Shown: positions 43,045 to 54,995, counted from the stretch's first letter. The stretch is 64,000 bases of DNA from Chenopodium formosanum (GCA_024500155.1 CM044857.1:40566001-40630000), one strand, 5' to 3'. Numbers and translations: made by a program. The notes: generated by a model from the sequence alone, not told the origin.

Positions 43045-45002
43045 GTTCATAGATACCAATATTTTGTTGTGCTTGGATGGAGAAATGAACATATCATTGA
43101 TCCCCTCTTTAAGTCTTTAGGTTTGATACTAATTTTGAACTACAAACGGTAATTTATTCTAAAATTTCTAACGCATTTTAGTATATTATATGTTTATTCT
43201 AAGTCTTATCATCTTTAACTTATTTTAGACAATGTACAAGGATAATACTTCAAATCATGCATTAAATCAATCAAAATAGATTTGGACTAAAAAAATCAAA
43301 CTATAACACCGTAGCTTATACTTTATTACTTTGTATTACATGAAGAGAACATAGTAATCCTATATCCCCACGGCTTTGAACATTTTTAATTACTTGATTT
43401 TTCTATTCGCTTGATTTTTATTTATCTTATTTTATTTGAATTTATTAAATTTTCTTTATCTTATTTTGGTTTAATATTTGCGAAAGGGAGAATGGACAAA
43501 ATAGGATCCATGCTTACTTGGGAGTATATGGCATAAGAAAATACCAAAGAATGTGGCGTCTGGCACTCCACGTTGCCAATTGGCAATTGTTTGTACATAC
43601 AAATGGTACAATTATACAAATACTTTAGTCCTAGTATTGTATAGTTTCATTTGATTTTCCAACATGTTACTATTTGGTTGTCCAGGTGACCAATTTGTGA
43701 TTTTTTACCAATTTGATGTAACCAACACTCACATCACACACACATGCCCTTAATATCATCCCACGTGCTTTGCCAACCATCCATTTTCTCCTCATATTTT
43801 ATTAGTATTATTTTCTACAAGTATAACAATAACAAAATTAAATATTTAAATCCTAATTTTCTGAGTTTTATCATCTCACTTTGTCACATTACTCATATGG
43901 TCCATAGATAAAGACACCAATAAACCACAGGTCCATCACCATATCTACCATCCTTACTATATATGTATAAAGACTCAATTATCCTCCATTGTTCAGCAAA
44001 TCGTCATCGCCTATTCAACTAGTCCTATCTTATTCCTACTATAGTTGTCACAAATAAAGTTTCAACATGGCAAAGATTGACGGACCTTGTATAAATTTAG
44101 GATGTGTTTTATTCATCTATTTTTCACTTATTTGACCTTACAATACTATCATATCAAAACTTATTTAAATTTGGATTACTCTTATTATAAATTTCCTAAA
44201 TTTATCTGATTTGAACTTACCTATACTTATAATACATTAAATAATTGAAAATAAAGTGAATGGTACATCTCTTCATTGGTTCAAATTCTATTCCCTGTTG
44301 TAATACGAGTATACGACTAATACCCTTGTGGGCGGTTGTGGCCGACTTGGACCAAAACAAAACAATTTCAAATTTAATTTGGTTTAAACAAAATCTGTAT
44401 TTTTCACAAAATTTGGATAACGCTTTACACTCACTCTTTCATGTCTACTTCTACACTCACAAAATTTGTTATGTCATTCTCCTTTAAAAAAAATTTGCGT
44501 CGAAATCATTCGTGAAAACTAAATCAAGACGAAAGAGCTTAACGCAATTTGGGAAACCAGAAGTGTCACCACCATCACAAAAACTTGCCATAATGAGTAA
44601 TTGACTAAACTACCCTTTTCACAAAAAAAATGGCTGGTTAATAAAAATACGGAGGTAGAAAAAAGCTGCAGTTGTCCTTGTTCTTCCTCCATTCATGTCG
44701 GTGGCGCAGCAGATCAGATCACACAGCAGAATATAATGGGACAAAACCATAACTACCACTTAATATAGTAATTTTCTACATAAAGTAAAAACATCCAAAG
44801 AAATAATTAGCCAAAATAATACAGTAATATTAATTCCCTTTTATTTTTTTTGCAACGAAAAACGGTCCATAATTAGCAACCATATAATAGTATAAATTCT
44901 AACAGATCATCATCATCCATAATTATCATCATAATCATAATTCATCACCAATAATACCATAAACCCACTTTACAGTGTTACACAACCACCTCATTCCCCC
45001 TT
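43045..45002. other. Intergenic DNA
   Basis: No supported gene. A pair of weakly similar inverted ends near 44098 and 44270 could be a very old MITE, but I could not find target duplications. Confidence 0.45.
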
Positions 45003-45182
45003 AGGTTAAATCCAACTAATACCCCGTCTGACTGTCACACCGTCTCATACAAGAATTTCCCTCAACCCGAACTCGACTAACAACACGTCAACTCCTAGTC
45101 TGACCGTCACAACATCAAGTTAAATCGAACTAATGCCTCATCTGACCATCAGACCGTCTGATACGAGAATTTGCGTTAATCC
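45003..45182. repeat. Tandem duplication of about 60-bp units downstream of the DUF761 gene
   Basis: Two segments, about 45007-45063 and 45122-45182, share AACTAATRCC, CGTCTGAC, ACCGTCT and ATACRAGAATTT in the same order, about 119 bp apart. The region is antisense to, and downstream of, the gene ending at 45377. Confidence 0.55.
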
Positions 45183-45376
45183 AGAGTCTTTACGACTAAT
45201 CTTCTTCACTAACTTAATCAATACTTCATTGATCCAAAAACTAATTAAACTCCGTAATCAACACCGTAATGGAAAATCTTAATAACCCAAAAAAAAGGGA
45301 GATTAACATTTTTTTTCTTATAAAAAAAAAAAAAAGATAGAAGAAAATTCGATTAATTATTTAAGAACAAGGTTGC

Positions 45377-46249
45377 TTACTGAGCAGAAGTTCTATGAAT
45401 CATTTCTTTATATCGAACAATGGAATCATTCCTCTGCATTTGCAACTGTTTCTTAAATCTGTTGATGAAATCGTCTGCTTTTGCATCAACACCATTATCA
45501 TGATCTTCTCTTTCTCTCTCCTCCCTAAACAGCTGCACGGGTGGTGCATTTTCTCTCTCCTCTTCAAAGTCCTCTTCAACAGTAGACGGCACAGCCGTGT
45601 GACGAGCATTATCGTGATTTTCTGGTTCAACATGAAAATGGTTGAAAGCAGATTTATGACTAGCAGATTTCTTCATCTTCTTCGATAATTTTACTGGGAT
45701 TTCACCGCCGGAAGGTTTAGTGTCGGAATTTTGTCGATTGTAGTGAGAAACTGAGTTGTCGTGCTTGATTCTGCTGTAGATTTCGTCCAAAGTGGGTCTC
45801 TCGTCGTCGTCTTCTTCTCCGGCGACTTCGACGGCGGCGACAGCGGTTGTGATGGTGGGTTGGTGGGGTTCTGAGGTGGGATCCGGTTGTAGTTGCGGCG
45901 GAGATGGTGGCGGCGGTGACGGTGCCGATGGTGATTGTTGGAAGTGGGTGGTGGGTGGCGGGGCGTAGTAGGTGTAGAAATTGATCGATTTAAGGCGTTG
46001 AAGGACGGAAGAAGAGCGCGACAATTGGGGTTGAAGTTGTTGTGGTGGTTGATGCGGCGGAGATTGGTGGTTGTGGTGGAGGTGGAGATGGTGGGAGTGG
46101 TGGTGATGGGAGGGTTTGTGGGAGGTGAAGCCGGAAGTAACGGCGATCGTGCCGATCATGAGGTTGAGGAGAAGGAATAGCACAGTCGGGGTTAACCAAC
46201 TATTCATGGAAGCCCAAATTGAAAGTAAAGATATTGCTTCTTCAAACAT
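45377..46249 (-). CDS. DUF4408/DUF761 membrane-anchored plant protein
   Basis: A single-exon gene of 290 codons. The N-terminus carries the DUF4408 pattern: SIWASMNSWLTPTVLFLLLN (residues 10-29) forms a hydrophobic membrane segment running to about residue 41, and VLQRLKSINFYTYY (82-95) follows. Between lie a His-rich stretch (44-61) and a long Pro-rich linker (63-130). The C-terminal DUF761 motif is complete: KADDFINRFKKQL, then QRNDSIVRYKEMI (about 257-284). Family members are annotated as cotton-fibre-expressed or PAMP-induced A70-like proteins, and their biochemical role is not established. No breaks are seen. A long T tract lies just upstream of the start in the leader. Confidence 0.9.
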   Translation of the reverse strand: MFEEAISLLSIWASMNSWLTPTVLFLLLNLMIGTIAVTSGFTSHKPSHHHHSHHLHLHHNHQSPPHQPPQQLQPQLSRSSSVLQRLKSINFYTYYAPPPTTHFQQSPSAPSPPPPSPPQLQPDPTSEPHQPTITTAVAAVEVAGEEDDDERPTLDEIYSRIKHDNSVSHYNRQNSDTKPSGGEIPVKLSKKMKKSASHKSAFNHFHVEPENHDNARHTAVPSTVEEDFEEERENAPPVQLFREEREREDHDNGVDAKADDFINRFKKQLQMQRNDSIVRYKEMIHRTSAQ

Positions 46250-46400
46250 TTTTTTTTTTTTTTTTTTTTTGGGGTTATTTTTTTTGGTTGTCTCAACACT
46301 AATTTTTAGAGAGACAAAGTGAGGAGAAAGAATGAGAGAAGATGGGAGGATGGAATGGAGTGAAGTGGAGTGGGTTGAAAGTTGCCATTATTTTGTTGGT

Positions 46401-46409
46401 GTATATACT
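46401..46409 (-). promoter_or_regulatory. Possible TATA box of the DUF761 gene
   Basis: On the minus strand AGTATATAC stands about 150 bp before the start codon. No better candidate is closer. The leader would include the homopolymer at 46250-46272. Confidence 0.35.
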
Positions 46410-46727
46410 TTTTTGAAAAAAAAAAAAAAAAAAAGGAATTAAAATTTTTTGTCATATGAAATTTGATTGGTGGGGAGAGACCGAGAGAGTAATGAAAAAG
46501 GGAGGAAAAGAAAAGAAAAAAAAGGGGGTGGGAGAAAGAAAAATTTTAAATTATTGTTTTTTTAGGGAAATAATAAAGTTATGTTGATGATTAAAGCTCC
46601 TCATCTATACTCATTCTGATTCTTTATTTGCAATGTTAGTTATTGATTGGGATTTCTTAGCTATTGTCTTTTTTTAAGAGAAAGGTCTCCTAAATCGTTA
46701 TATAAATCTTATTCAAAAAAAAAAAAA
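46410..46727. other. Upstream flank of the DUF761 gene
   Basis: Low-complexity purine-rich sequence on the plus strand (AAAAAGGGAGG-type words near 46490-46540) and two A tracts. No gene is seen. Confidence 0.45.
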
Positions 46728-46970
46728 AAAATTCTTATGATAAATACGTGATTGAAAATACACGCGTATTTTGTGTGCGATTGATCACATCATATGACTG
46801 ATTATAAACTAATAAAGTAACTCCTATAACATTGATCGAGTAACCCCTATAATACTGAACGGACAATCCCTATAACTGTAAATGAGTAACTTCTATAGCA
46901 ATGAACGAAATCTCATAATGATTGGCCACACAATGTGACTAGTCACGTAAGAATTTGTGTTGAATATTTT
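46728..46970 (+). repeat. Repeat element with GAGTAACCCCTATAA units
   Basis: Four degenerate units of about 27 bp built on AGTAACYCCTATAAYANTGANCG occupy 46815-46912. Flanking words AAATTCTTATG and, in complement, AAATTCTTACG suggest inverted ends of a MITE. The same units, in opposite orientation, occur at 55935-56065. Confidence 0.5.
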
Positions 46971-47014
46971 TTATTAAAAAAAACAATTACTCTATATATG
47001 TCAAATATCTAATA

Positions 47015-48210
47015 GGAAAATTTGTCAAAAATAATACAAACTTTGAGTCATCAGCCAATAACAAGTCCTACTTTTGATTAAATCTGAATAATACAAACTT
47101 TGGTGAGAATCCGCTTTAAACAGGTTGAAACCGGTTGGTGACTTGATTAGTAGGTATATGGGACACGTGTCGCTATTCTATTGGTTTGACAATTTAATTT
47201 GATTTTTTTTATTTAATGTTTCAATTTTTAGAAAATATATAAAATAACATTTATTATTGTTTTAGAAATTTTAAAAAAAAAAAAATCCTAGCCACCTACT
47301 CTACCAGCCCCCCACCCTGCCAAGACCACCGATAGCCACCTCTAACTACCGCGATCACCGACCACGCCCCTGAATGTCAGCAACCACCAACCCAATGCCC
47401 TAACCTGGTGCCGACCCAACCCTTTCCTTTCCCCTTATACCGCGAAACTGCAATGACGCCCCAACCCAAACCGCCGCAAAACCCCATGAAATTAAATTTG
47501 ACCCCATCTCTCTCCCATAACGCTTCCATCACCACCTTGCACACTAGCCCGCAATTGAAGCTACCATTGAACCGCCGCAACAATCAGCAACAACCCCCAT
47601 CCGTAGCAACCTCACATCGCACAATAATCAAACATACGCATCCCCCTGTTGCCGCAAGATCAGAAGAAATCGTAAATGTCGGCCGAACAAAATATCAGTG
47701 ACAATAGGGGGTTTTAGGGCTGGAGGAAGGGGTTTCATGGGTTTTTCGTGGGAAGGGAGAGGGATTTCGTTGATGACGGTTCGGAGGGAGCGGAATGGAG
47801 TTTCGATGATGGTGGATTGATGGTTCAACAGAGGGGGAGAAGGAGGGCAACGATGACAGTTGATAGGAATGGGCAGCGGGCTAGTGGGGGCTGGCGCTGC
47901 CAGGGTGGGGGAGGAGAGCTGATGGTGGGGGAAGAGCGGTGGCTGGTAGTGAAGGAGGGGATTTAATTATTTTTTTGTTAATTATTTTAATTGTTAATTA
48001 ACTATGATTAAAGATATAATTAGGAGTTAATTAAATTCTTAAATAAAGTAATCAAAATAAATAAAAATGGTAACCGGTTATTTAGGTTTAGGTAAAATAT
48101 CTCGTTTAAAGCAGATACTCCCCAAAGTTCATATTATTTAGAAATAATCAAAAGATTGACTTGTTTTTGGCGGATCGCTTAAAGTTTGTATTATTTTTGA
48201 CAATTTTTCC
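47015..48210. mobile_element. Non-autonomous MULE with GC-rich interior
   Basis: A 1196-bp element flanked by the 9-bp duplication TATCTAATA (47006-47014 and 48211-48219). The ends are long inverted repeats that share GGAAAA, TTGTCAAAAATAATACAAAC, AACAAGTC and GCTTTAAAC in order. The interior at 47290-47960 is strikingly richer in G and C (CCACC and GGTGG words) than the ends. Short frames on both strands are Pro-rich and unconvincing. The layout is that of a Pack-MULE-type element, but I cannot name a captured gene. Confidence 0.82.
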
Positions 48211-48219
48211 TATCTAATA

Positions 48220-48988
48220 TAAAAATATAATCCTAAATGATGTTTTGTAATAGGTAGGGAGAGAAAATGGTTAATGAGGTCCATTTAGACCCGTCAATTC
48301 AGGTCAACAGGTTGTGTTTGAGTTAAATTTCGAGTTGTTTGGTCGTTTGGTTTGAGTGGTTTGGACTTTGGATTGCTAGGATCATTACAAATTATGATAA
48401 ATGGGTCAAATTGGGGCTATTTTGAGTCATTTGGGACGGGGTTGGGTTCTCTCTCAGTAAATCGGGTTTGGAATCGGGTTACCGGGTCGGGTCAGGAATT
48501 GACAGGTCTAGGACCATTGACTTTGATTTTTTATGTAACTAATAATCTTAAGTTTTACATTGTATTTTGGAAGAAAAAAAATTTCGTTGATGAATAAACC
48601 ACTCATCCATACTCATTCCGATTCTTTAATTGTAAGCTAATTAATCGTGATTTCTTGGCTATCATCTTAGGAAAGAAAGGTCCCCTAAATATATGTATCT
48701 CTCTCAATATAGGAAAAACAATACTATATAAAGTCTTAGGGTTATATATGAATATTATGAACCTAAAAGTGAAAACAATACGAAATAAATGAAATAAAAT
48801 ATAAAATATTTACATCGGTTGACATGTGATTTGGTCAAGCATTGATTTCGTTAAGCATTTCATAATACTTCATACCAATTTTAAAATAGCATGAAATGTT
48901 TATTTTGTAATTGTTACTCGTAAGAGCTATTTATATGGTGAACCCTTTTCATTTGGAGAAGGTATTGGGTGTCAATTTGCGTGTGACA
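48220..48988. other. Intergenic DNA with GGGTC-rich patch
   Basis: Near 48280-48515 there are repeated words such as GGGTCGGGTCAGG and TTGGGTTC of the sort found in the hAT element at 53949. This is probably an old fragment, but no ends were found. Confidence 0.4.
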
Positions 48989-48989
48989 A

Positions 48990-49545
48990 GCTTGACTGAT
49001 ACATTTCACTTGTTAACTGATATGTCTCATGTGTTGACTGATATGTTTCATTTGTTGGCTAATATAGTTTTTGTGTTGGCTAATTTATTCCTTTTGTTGA
49101 CTGATGTGTATTTTTGTTTATTTTTGATATATTCCTTTGGTTGGCTGCTATCAGACATCAGTTAGTTGGCTGATATCTTTATTTTGTTGGCTGATCTCTT
49201 TATTTTGTTGGCTGATATGTATATTTTAATTGTTGTCTTATATGTTTTATTTTGTTGGCTGATATGTTTATTTTGTTGGCTTACCTGGTTCATGCTTTTA
49301 TTAGCTGATTTCATCCTTCTGTTGGCTGATATGTTTTATGTGTTGGCAGATATATTCATTCTTTTGGTTGATTAGGACATTTTGTTGGCTGATATATTCC
49401 TCTTATTGGTTGATATGTATTTTTTATTAGCTGATATATTCCTTTGTTAGCTGATACGTTTTTATTAATGTCTGATATGTCCCTAATGTTGACTGATATC
49501 AGACATTACTTGCTGATATGTTATTTTTATTGACTGATATACAAA
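48990..49545 (+). repeat. Tandem array of TTTTGTTGGCTGATATGT units
   Basis: About twenty degenerate units, spaced roughly 22-45 bp, contain TTGGCTGATAT or TTGACTGATAT. They create a false hydrophobic frame. The array is contiguous, without unique spacers. Confidence 0.75.
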
Positions 49546-50217
49546 GCATATACAAGTACAAACTATTTTTATTTCCTCCTCTCTTCTCTTTCCCCGTCAC
49601 CATCTTCCTCTTCCTCTCTTTCTTTCTCTCTCCTGTTAGCAGCTCTTCACGCCACTCCTCACTCCCCATCCTTCTCATGTGTTCCTCACTTCCCTTTCCT
49701 CCTCGATCAACAAAAAATCAATCCAGCCACCGACCTTTGCCACACCGTTTTTGCCGCTGCCTTTTTTCCAAACCCACCGCATCACCAGCCTGACCACCAA
49801 TCACCGAACCCACCAGCCGCAAAATCGCCAACCACCGAACCCACCAACCACCACATCACCAACCGCAAAATCACCAACCACTGATGTTGACGCCGCACCA
49901 TTAACACCTCCAATTGTAAGTTTTTTTTCTCCTCGATCTAGGGTTATTTATTTATTTTAATTTGAAATTTGTTTTGATTTTGGGGTTTATTATTTTGGAA
50001 TTTTAGGGGTGTAGATCTAGATTGTGGTTCAATGTGTGATTTTGAAGGTGGTGGAAGGATGGAGGTTGTTGCCACTACCGCTCCTGCTTCCGCATCCGCT
50101 AGATTCTCTGCCGCACAAACTATTAGGTGCGGACTGCCGCACCCAATATTTTGTGTTTCTTCTAAAGGATGTCATTAGTTCATTATCCATATAAATATGA
50201 ATCATTTAAATGTAATA
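49546..50217. other. Pyrimidine-rich and CCACC-rich stretch
   Basis: Sequence rich in CT (49560-49650) is followed by CACCAACCACCG-type short repeats (49790-49890). The last part has a possible donor AATT/GTAAGTTTTT near 49915. It could be the 5' end of a lost gene or element, but frames are Pro/Ser/Thr-rich and not informative. Confidence 0.35.
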
Positions 50218-50473
50218 TTCCCTCCGTTTTTTTTAAATGCATCACTTTGATTTTTGCACTATTCATATACCATGGTTAACTTGATTTTTTCACCTCTATA
50301 AAATAAGTAAATGTTATTATATAATATATCATTAGATTCGTCATAATGTCTAGTTTCATAATATAATTTTGTTATAATTTTTACTAATTAATAATTAAAA
50401 ATATTAATGATCAAAGTTGCGTATCGGTAAATATACCGGTCAAACTGATGCAAATAAAAGAAAACAGAGGGAG
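50218..50473. mobile_element. Stowaway-like MITE
   Basis: The ends TTCCCTCCGTTTTTTTTAAA and, in complement, CTCCCTCTGTTTTCTTTTAT are inverted and continue into GCATCA on both sides. TA flanks both ends. The element is 256 bp and non-coding. Confidence 0.8.
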
Positions 50474-50475
50474 TA

Positions 50476-51490
50476 TATATACAAACTTAAAAAAAAATAT
50501 AACCTTAATAAATGTGTTGTACGTAACGGATAAGGAGAGAAATGGGGTAACAATAGGGCCCATTGGTTTTAATTGGAAGGGGGCTAGTTAACAGGGTCTC
50601 ACTATTCATTAGTACGTCATTAAATGTACGTGGTAATAATTTAGCAAGTCTTATTATCTTAAGGCTACAAGAGTACAAGTACAAGGTGCATGTATGAAAA
50701 TAAATTAAGGGTACATAATAAAACCTGGCCTTGATTGATAAAGATTACATTTGGATGTTCTTTAATTTAAGTTTTACACGTGTAAGGCTTAACCTAATAA
50801 TATATAGGAAGTCTTAGGGTACTTGATGAAAATTCTTTGATTGATTGATAAGGAGTATTAATTTGTTTTTTCAAAATAGCTAATCAAAAAATTCAAAATC
50901 TAAATAGTGAGGCTTACACCATTAAACATCATCAAACTTCACATAACAAAAACATTTCTCTACTATTTTTGATGAGGCTGACTTAACGTTGTGAATTGTG
51001 CTACATTATTTTACCTAAAAAATACTACGAAGTAATCTTAATACACTATTCATATCAATAAAATGCACCTAGTTTTTAAGGAGTTCATTTACTAAAATAC
51101 TTCATAGTATAGATGTGTTGAAAACTTGAAATGACGTGTGTTAAATTATTCTTGGGGCTAATTGTCAATCTTTGATGCATACAAATTTACTTTTTGTATC
51201 TACACGTGTAATAAGATCGAAAATTTTAAAAGAAAATTTATTCTGTCTACAAATCTAAAACTAATTAATGATTCACGCAAAGCTCCATATTATTGTATAT
51301 CATAAGGTTTTCTTAGTTTAAGAGTTTAAGGCACCATTAATCCATTATGCATGATAAATTGATAAGTGTGTTAAAATCGAGTATGGAAAAAAAAAACAAA
51401 AAGGAGTGTTATATGTATACACAATAAAGAATAAAACAAAATTTTAACAATATTACATCCACGACCAATTCAATTCACTAACCACATCGT
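50476..51490. other. Intergenic DNA
   Basis: AT-rich with no supported gene, RNA or repeat end. Confidence 0.5.
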
Positions 51491-51756
51491 CAGGGGCGGA
51501 GCCAAGGGAGGGCTGGTGGGGGCCTTGGCCTCCCCTTGGCTCAAGATAAAAATTAAATTTGCTTATTATTGTCATGAGTTTTGGTGTAGAGGAGTTGGTT
51601 TTTTCCATGTGATAGTGCACAACAAGTCAAGAGTTCAAATCTTGTAACTAATATTTTTTTTTTAGTAAATGCATAATAAAGTCAATAGTTGCGAAATTGT
51701 ACATACGTAGATATTATTTTGGTCCCCTTCACTTAAAAATTCTGGCTCCGCCACTG
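51491..51756. mobile_element. hAT-type MITE
   Basis: The left end CAGGGGCGGAGCCAAGG and, in complement, the right end CAGTGGCGGAGCCAGAA are terminal inverted repeats of a well-known plant hAT type. The flanks CACATCGT (51483-51490) and CACATTGT (51757-51764) are an 8-bp duplication with one change. The element is 266 bp and non-coding. Confidence 0.85.
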
Positions 51757-51764
51757 CACATTGT

Positions 51765-53610
51765 ATATAATGTTATCTGGCCTCCAATGTTAAATTACTA
51801 TACGCATCACTAGCTATATCGTCTCCCTCCCTCCACAATTCATAACACCATACAAATTTTATACTAACCCCGTTTCTTAAATTATTATTTGCTACTTTGT
51901 ATAAAGAAAACATAAAATATTCATTTATTACAAGTAATAAAAAACCAAAAATAGTAGTAATATTTTAATGTTGTATTATTTTTAAAGAAAAGGTAGACCG
52001 AGCTTTTTATACAAATTTTATAGCAATAATATATTGATAATAAAAATAATCTCGTGCATGGCGGAGATAAAAATACAATATACTTAAATGAATAAACCAA
52101 TCTAATCATTGTGCTACAGAGAAAATAATGTCGATATGTATGGCAATTATTTACAAGTGTCACTATTATTGTAAAAACTGATTACTATTAATTTAATTTG
52201 GTAGATAGTGGGAGAAAAACAATATAAATATCTTTTAAATTGAATAATGGCCTCTTTGAAAAGATTAATAATAAAGCTTGTAATATACATGATGTATCAT
52301 TGATTTTTTTGGAGAAATAGCTCGAGTATTGCATGCCTTTGAGTTGAGATGGGGTGTTGGGGGACAAAAGTGGGCCTTTATAACAGAAAATTATTAATAT
52401 TATTATACCATAAAAGGAAATGGGTCCCTTTTCAATTTGGTGTATGGGCTGTACTCTGAACATAGTCCAGGCTTTGAGGGATCTAATTTGGATTTGTGGA
52501 CTATTTAATGGGCCCAAAAGGGTCCAATCATCTCCTTGCTTGAATATTGAAACTAAAATTTAAGGATTTTTTCAATGGTGGTTTTGATAGATTTAGGTGG
52601 TGGTTGTTGTTACTTGTTTACTATTTTTGCCATTTCAAATAACTTGCAATGTAACCTCCTTGTCAGGCTTTAATTAGTGTAATGATCTTGTCATTTGAAT
52701 TGGATTCGAGTCGGGTCATTTTAAGGTTTAGAACGAATCGATTTAAATTTTAAAACTAATTTTGAGTCGTCATATCAGATCTAAATCGACTCTCGAATAA
52801 GAGTGTTTTGGTAAGGTATATGTCATTTAGACATGTCTAGTTATTGTACTTTAAGGTCTTCGAGTTAGCTTGAAGAGTATTTTTAGTATATCTTGTAAAG
52901 AAGTTGAGCTTTTCTTCACTGGTTTTAAAAAATTAGTTAATTACTAGTATAATTTAACCATAAAAACACAAACAACCTACCTAAGATTACTAAAATATGA
53001 ATTATATGATTAAATCTCCACTTTATGGTCTAGTTAGTGAGTCCCCATTAAACCTCGACAAAAAGTCTATAATTGGTAAGGGTGTAGCCAAGTGTTACCA
53101 ATAGCAGACATAAATTGATTTGATGTTTGTGGTATAATTTTAAAACAATTGGGACTAACAACTATTTATAGGCTAACAAGGTATTGTTAGTGCGTCGTTT
53201 GTGGTCTAATGTTGTCATTTCGGTTGTACCTTTTCTAATTTTTTTTTTCCTTTTCCTTTTCACTATTTTGGTTAATTAGGTGTAATGATTTAGATTGTAT
53301 TTTCTATGTTAAAGAATGTTGGTAGGGTTATTGGCTTATTGCTTCCTAGGTTATGTGTTGATGCTTCTAGTACTTGCTTGGATTAGATGATGTGCAACAA
53401 CTAATTATGTGTTTTGTCTTTTAATTTCAATCAAATTCTTCAAATCTTCTTTAGTTTTTAAGGTTAATGTAATGAGAGGGTTGCATTTCTAACATAGTGC
53501 ACTATCTTTTTGGTACGAACATAGCGCACTATCTTATGGTTTTGGTAATCTTAAACTAATAGAGTATAAAACATATACCCTAGTCGTGAATATTTATGAC
53601 ATTAATGCCA
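51765..53610. other. Intergenic DNA
   Basis: AT-rich. The minus-strand frames at 51921-52163 and 52188-52517 have no family features. No repeat ends were found. Confidence 0.5.
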
Positions 53611-53899
53611 TGGTATAAAACATATTATTTCTGGAATCTTGGGCCTCAACTATCAGCTTAAACTTTTGGTTGAGTTGGTCCCTTAATATGATATCGGAGC
53701 CAGCATGACATCGAGGTTAAGGGATCAAATCTCATCTACCCCCACCTTTAAGTGGAATATTAAGCGTTGGATATGAGGAGGGTTAATGCTGCATCCACAC
53801 TTTAAGTCCAACGGCTCTCGTATGAGGGGGCGTGATTATAAAAGATATTCATGAGCCTTGACCATCAATTTAACTTTTGGTTGAGTTGATCACCTTACA
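53611..53899 (+). mobile_element. TRIM-like miniature LTR element
   Basis: Two short similar segments, 53611-53688 and 53833-53899, both contain AACTTTTGGTTGAGTTG and begin with TG. Directly after the first is TGATATCGGAGCC, close to the common primer-binding site TGGTATCAGAGCC for initiator tRNA-Met. Before the second is a polypurine run (ATGAGGGGGCG). About 145 bp lie between. No target duplication is visible, so it is an old copy or a fragment. Confidence 0.5.
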
Positions 53900-53948
53900 T
53901 GTTAAAAAAAAAACCTTGAATTTACTTTCATTATCACTAGATTAAATA

Positions 53949-54995
53949 TAGGGCTGTCATACGGATCGTGCCGTGTCGGATTCGTGTTCGTGTCGATGTT
54001 AAATGGGTTGAAAAACCCTTGACCCAAACCTAACCCGTTTATTAAACGGGTTGAAAACCCTTGACCCAAACCTAACCCGCTTATTAAACGGGTTACCTGG
54101 GTTTTACCCACATAATATGTACTCCCTCCATTTTTAAATACTTGCTCCACTTTTCTTTTTCAATCGTTTTAAAATACTTGCTCCATTTCCTTATTTGAAA
54201 AGGTTTTACAATATTTAATTCATTTTTCTAACCTAGTGGACCCAACATAAATCATATTTTATTAATTTTATATTCTCTCTCCTCCAATTCTCTCAACTAC
54301 TTTTGCTTTTTACAATTTTTTATTCTTCCACCTACCTCACTACCTCCATATTTTATTATTTTCTCCAATTTCTCCTAAAATTCCGCGCATGAAATTGGAG
54401 CAAGTATTTAAAAACGGGGGGAGTATTAAACTAATTAATATTCAATTCAAAAAAAAAAAAAAAAAAAGACATATATCATTAATTCATTAAAGATAGTACA
54501 ACAGTTTAATAATTTAAAGTTAGTAGTTTTAGCAAAAGATACCACAAGGGATTAAACCTAGTAGTTTTAACAAAACAACCATACATAAGAATTGTCTCAA
54601 ATTAACTGCCAAACTAATTTTTAATTTACAAAAAGATGATAATTATAATTTTCACCAAATTAACCACCAAAAAATTACTAAATGTATAAATGGTGTCAAG
54701 ATAATTTACAAAATTACAACTTTTGAATAAAAAAATCCAGTTTTTTTACTACTTAATTAATAGATTAAGCGTATCGGGTTCAAGTTGATGGGTTGTCGTT
54801 CAACCCACTTATATAATCGGATTACGCATGTTGGTTTCGGGTTGAAAATTTCAATCCAAACCTAACCCGTTTAATTTCGTGTCGTGTTCGTGCAACCCAA
54901 TTATATAACGGGTCGAGAATTCTTGACCCAAAGCCGCTTATTTTGTGTTGGATTCGTATCGGATTATGGTGTCATGTCAGTTTTTGACAGCCCTA
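53949..54995. mobile_element. Non-autonomous hAT element
   Basis: The ends TAGGGCTGTCA and TGACAGCCCTA are perfect inverted repeats, flanked by the 8-bp duplication ATTAAATA (53941-53948 and 54996-55003). Subterminal sequence is full of ACCCGTTTATTAAACGGGTT-type palindromes and GTGTCGTGTTCGTG words in both arms. No transposase is present. A Stowaway copy is nested inside. Confidence 0.88.
54122..54423. mobile_element. Stowaway MITE nested in the hAT element
   Basis: The ends CTCCCTCCATTTTTAAATAC and, in complement, CTCCCCCCGTTTTTAAATAC continue into TTGCTCC on both sides. TA stands at both borders. The element is 302 bp. Its position inside the hAT element shows that it arrived later. Confidence 0.85.

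Noticed and set aside
44098..44275. MITE with ends ATGTG...TTCA and its complement
   Set aside because: The ends agree only loosely and no target duplication is visible.
47377..47966. Host genes on both strands at 47.4-48.0 kb
   Set aside because: The frames overlap antisense, are Pro- or Gly-rich, lack splice partners and lie inside a MULE.
48990..49545. CRISPR array
   Set aside because: The units are degenerate and contiguous without unique spacers, and the sequence is from a plant nuclear genome. The same applies to 34311-34495.
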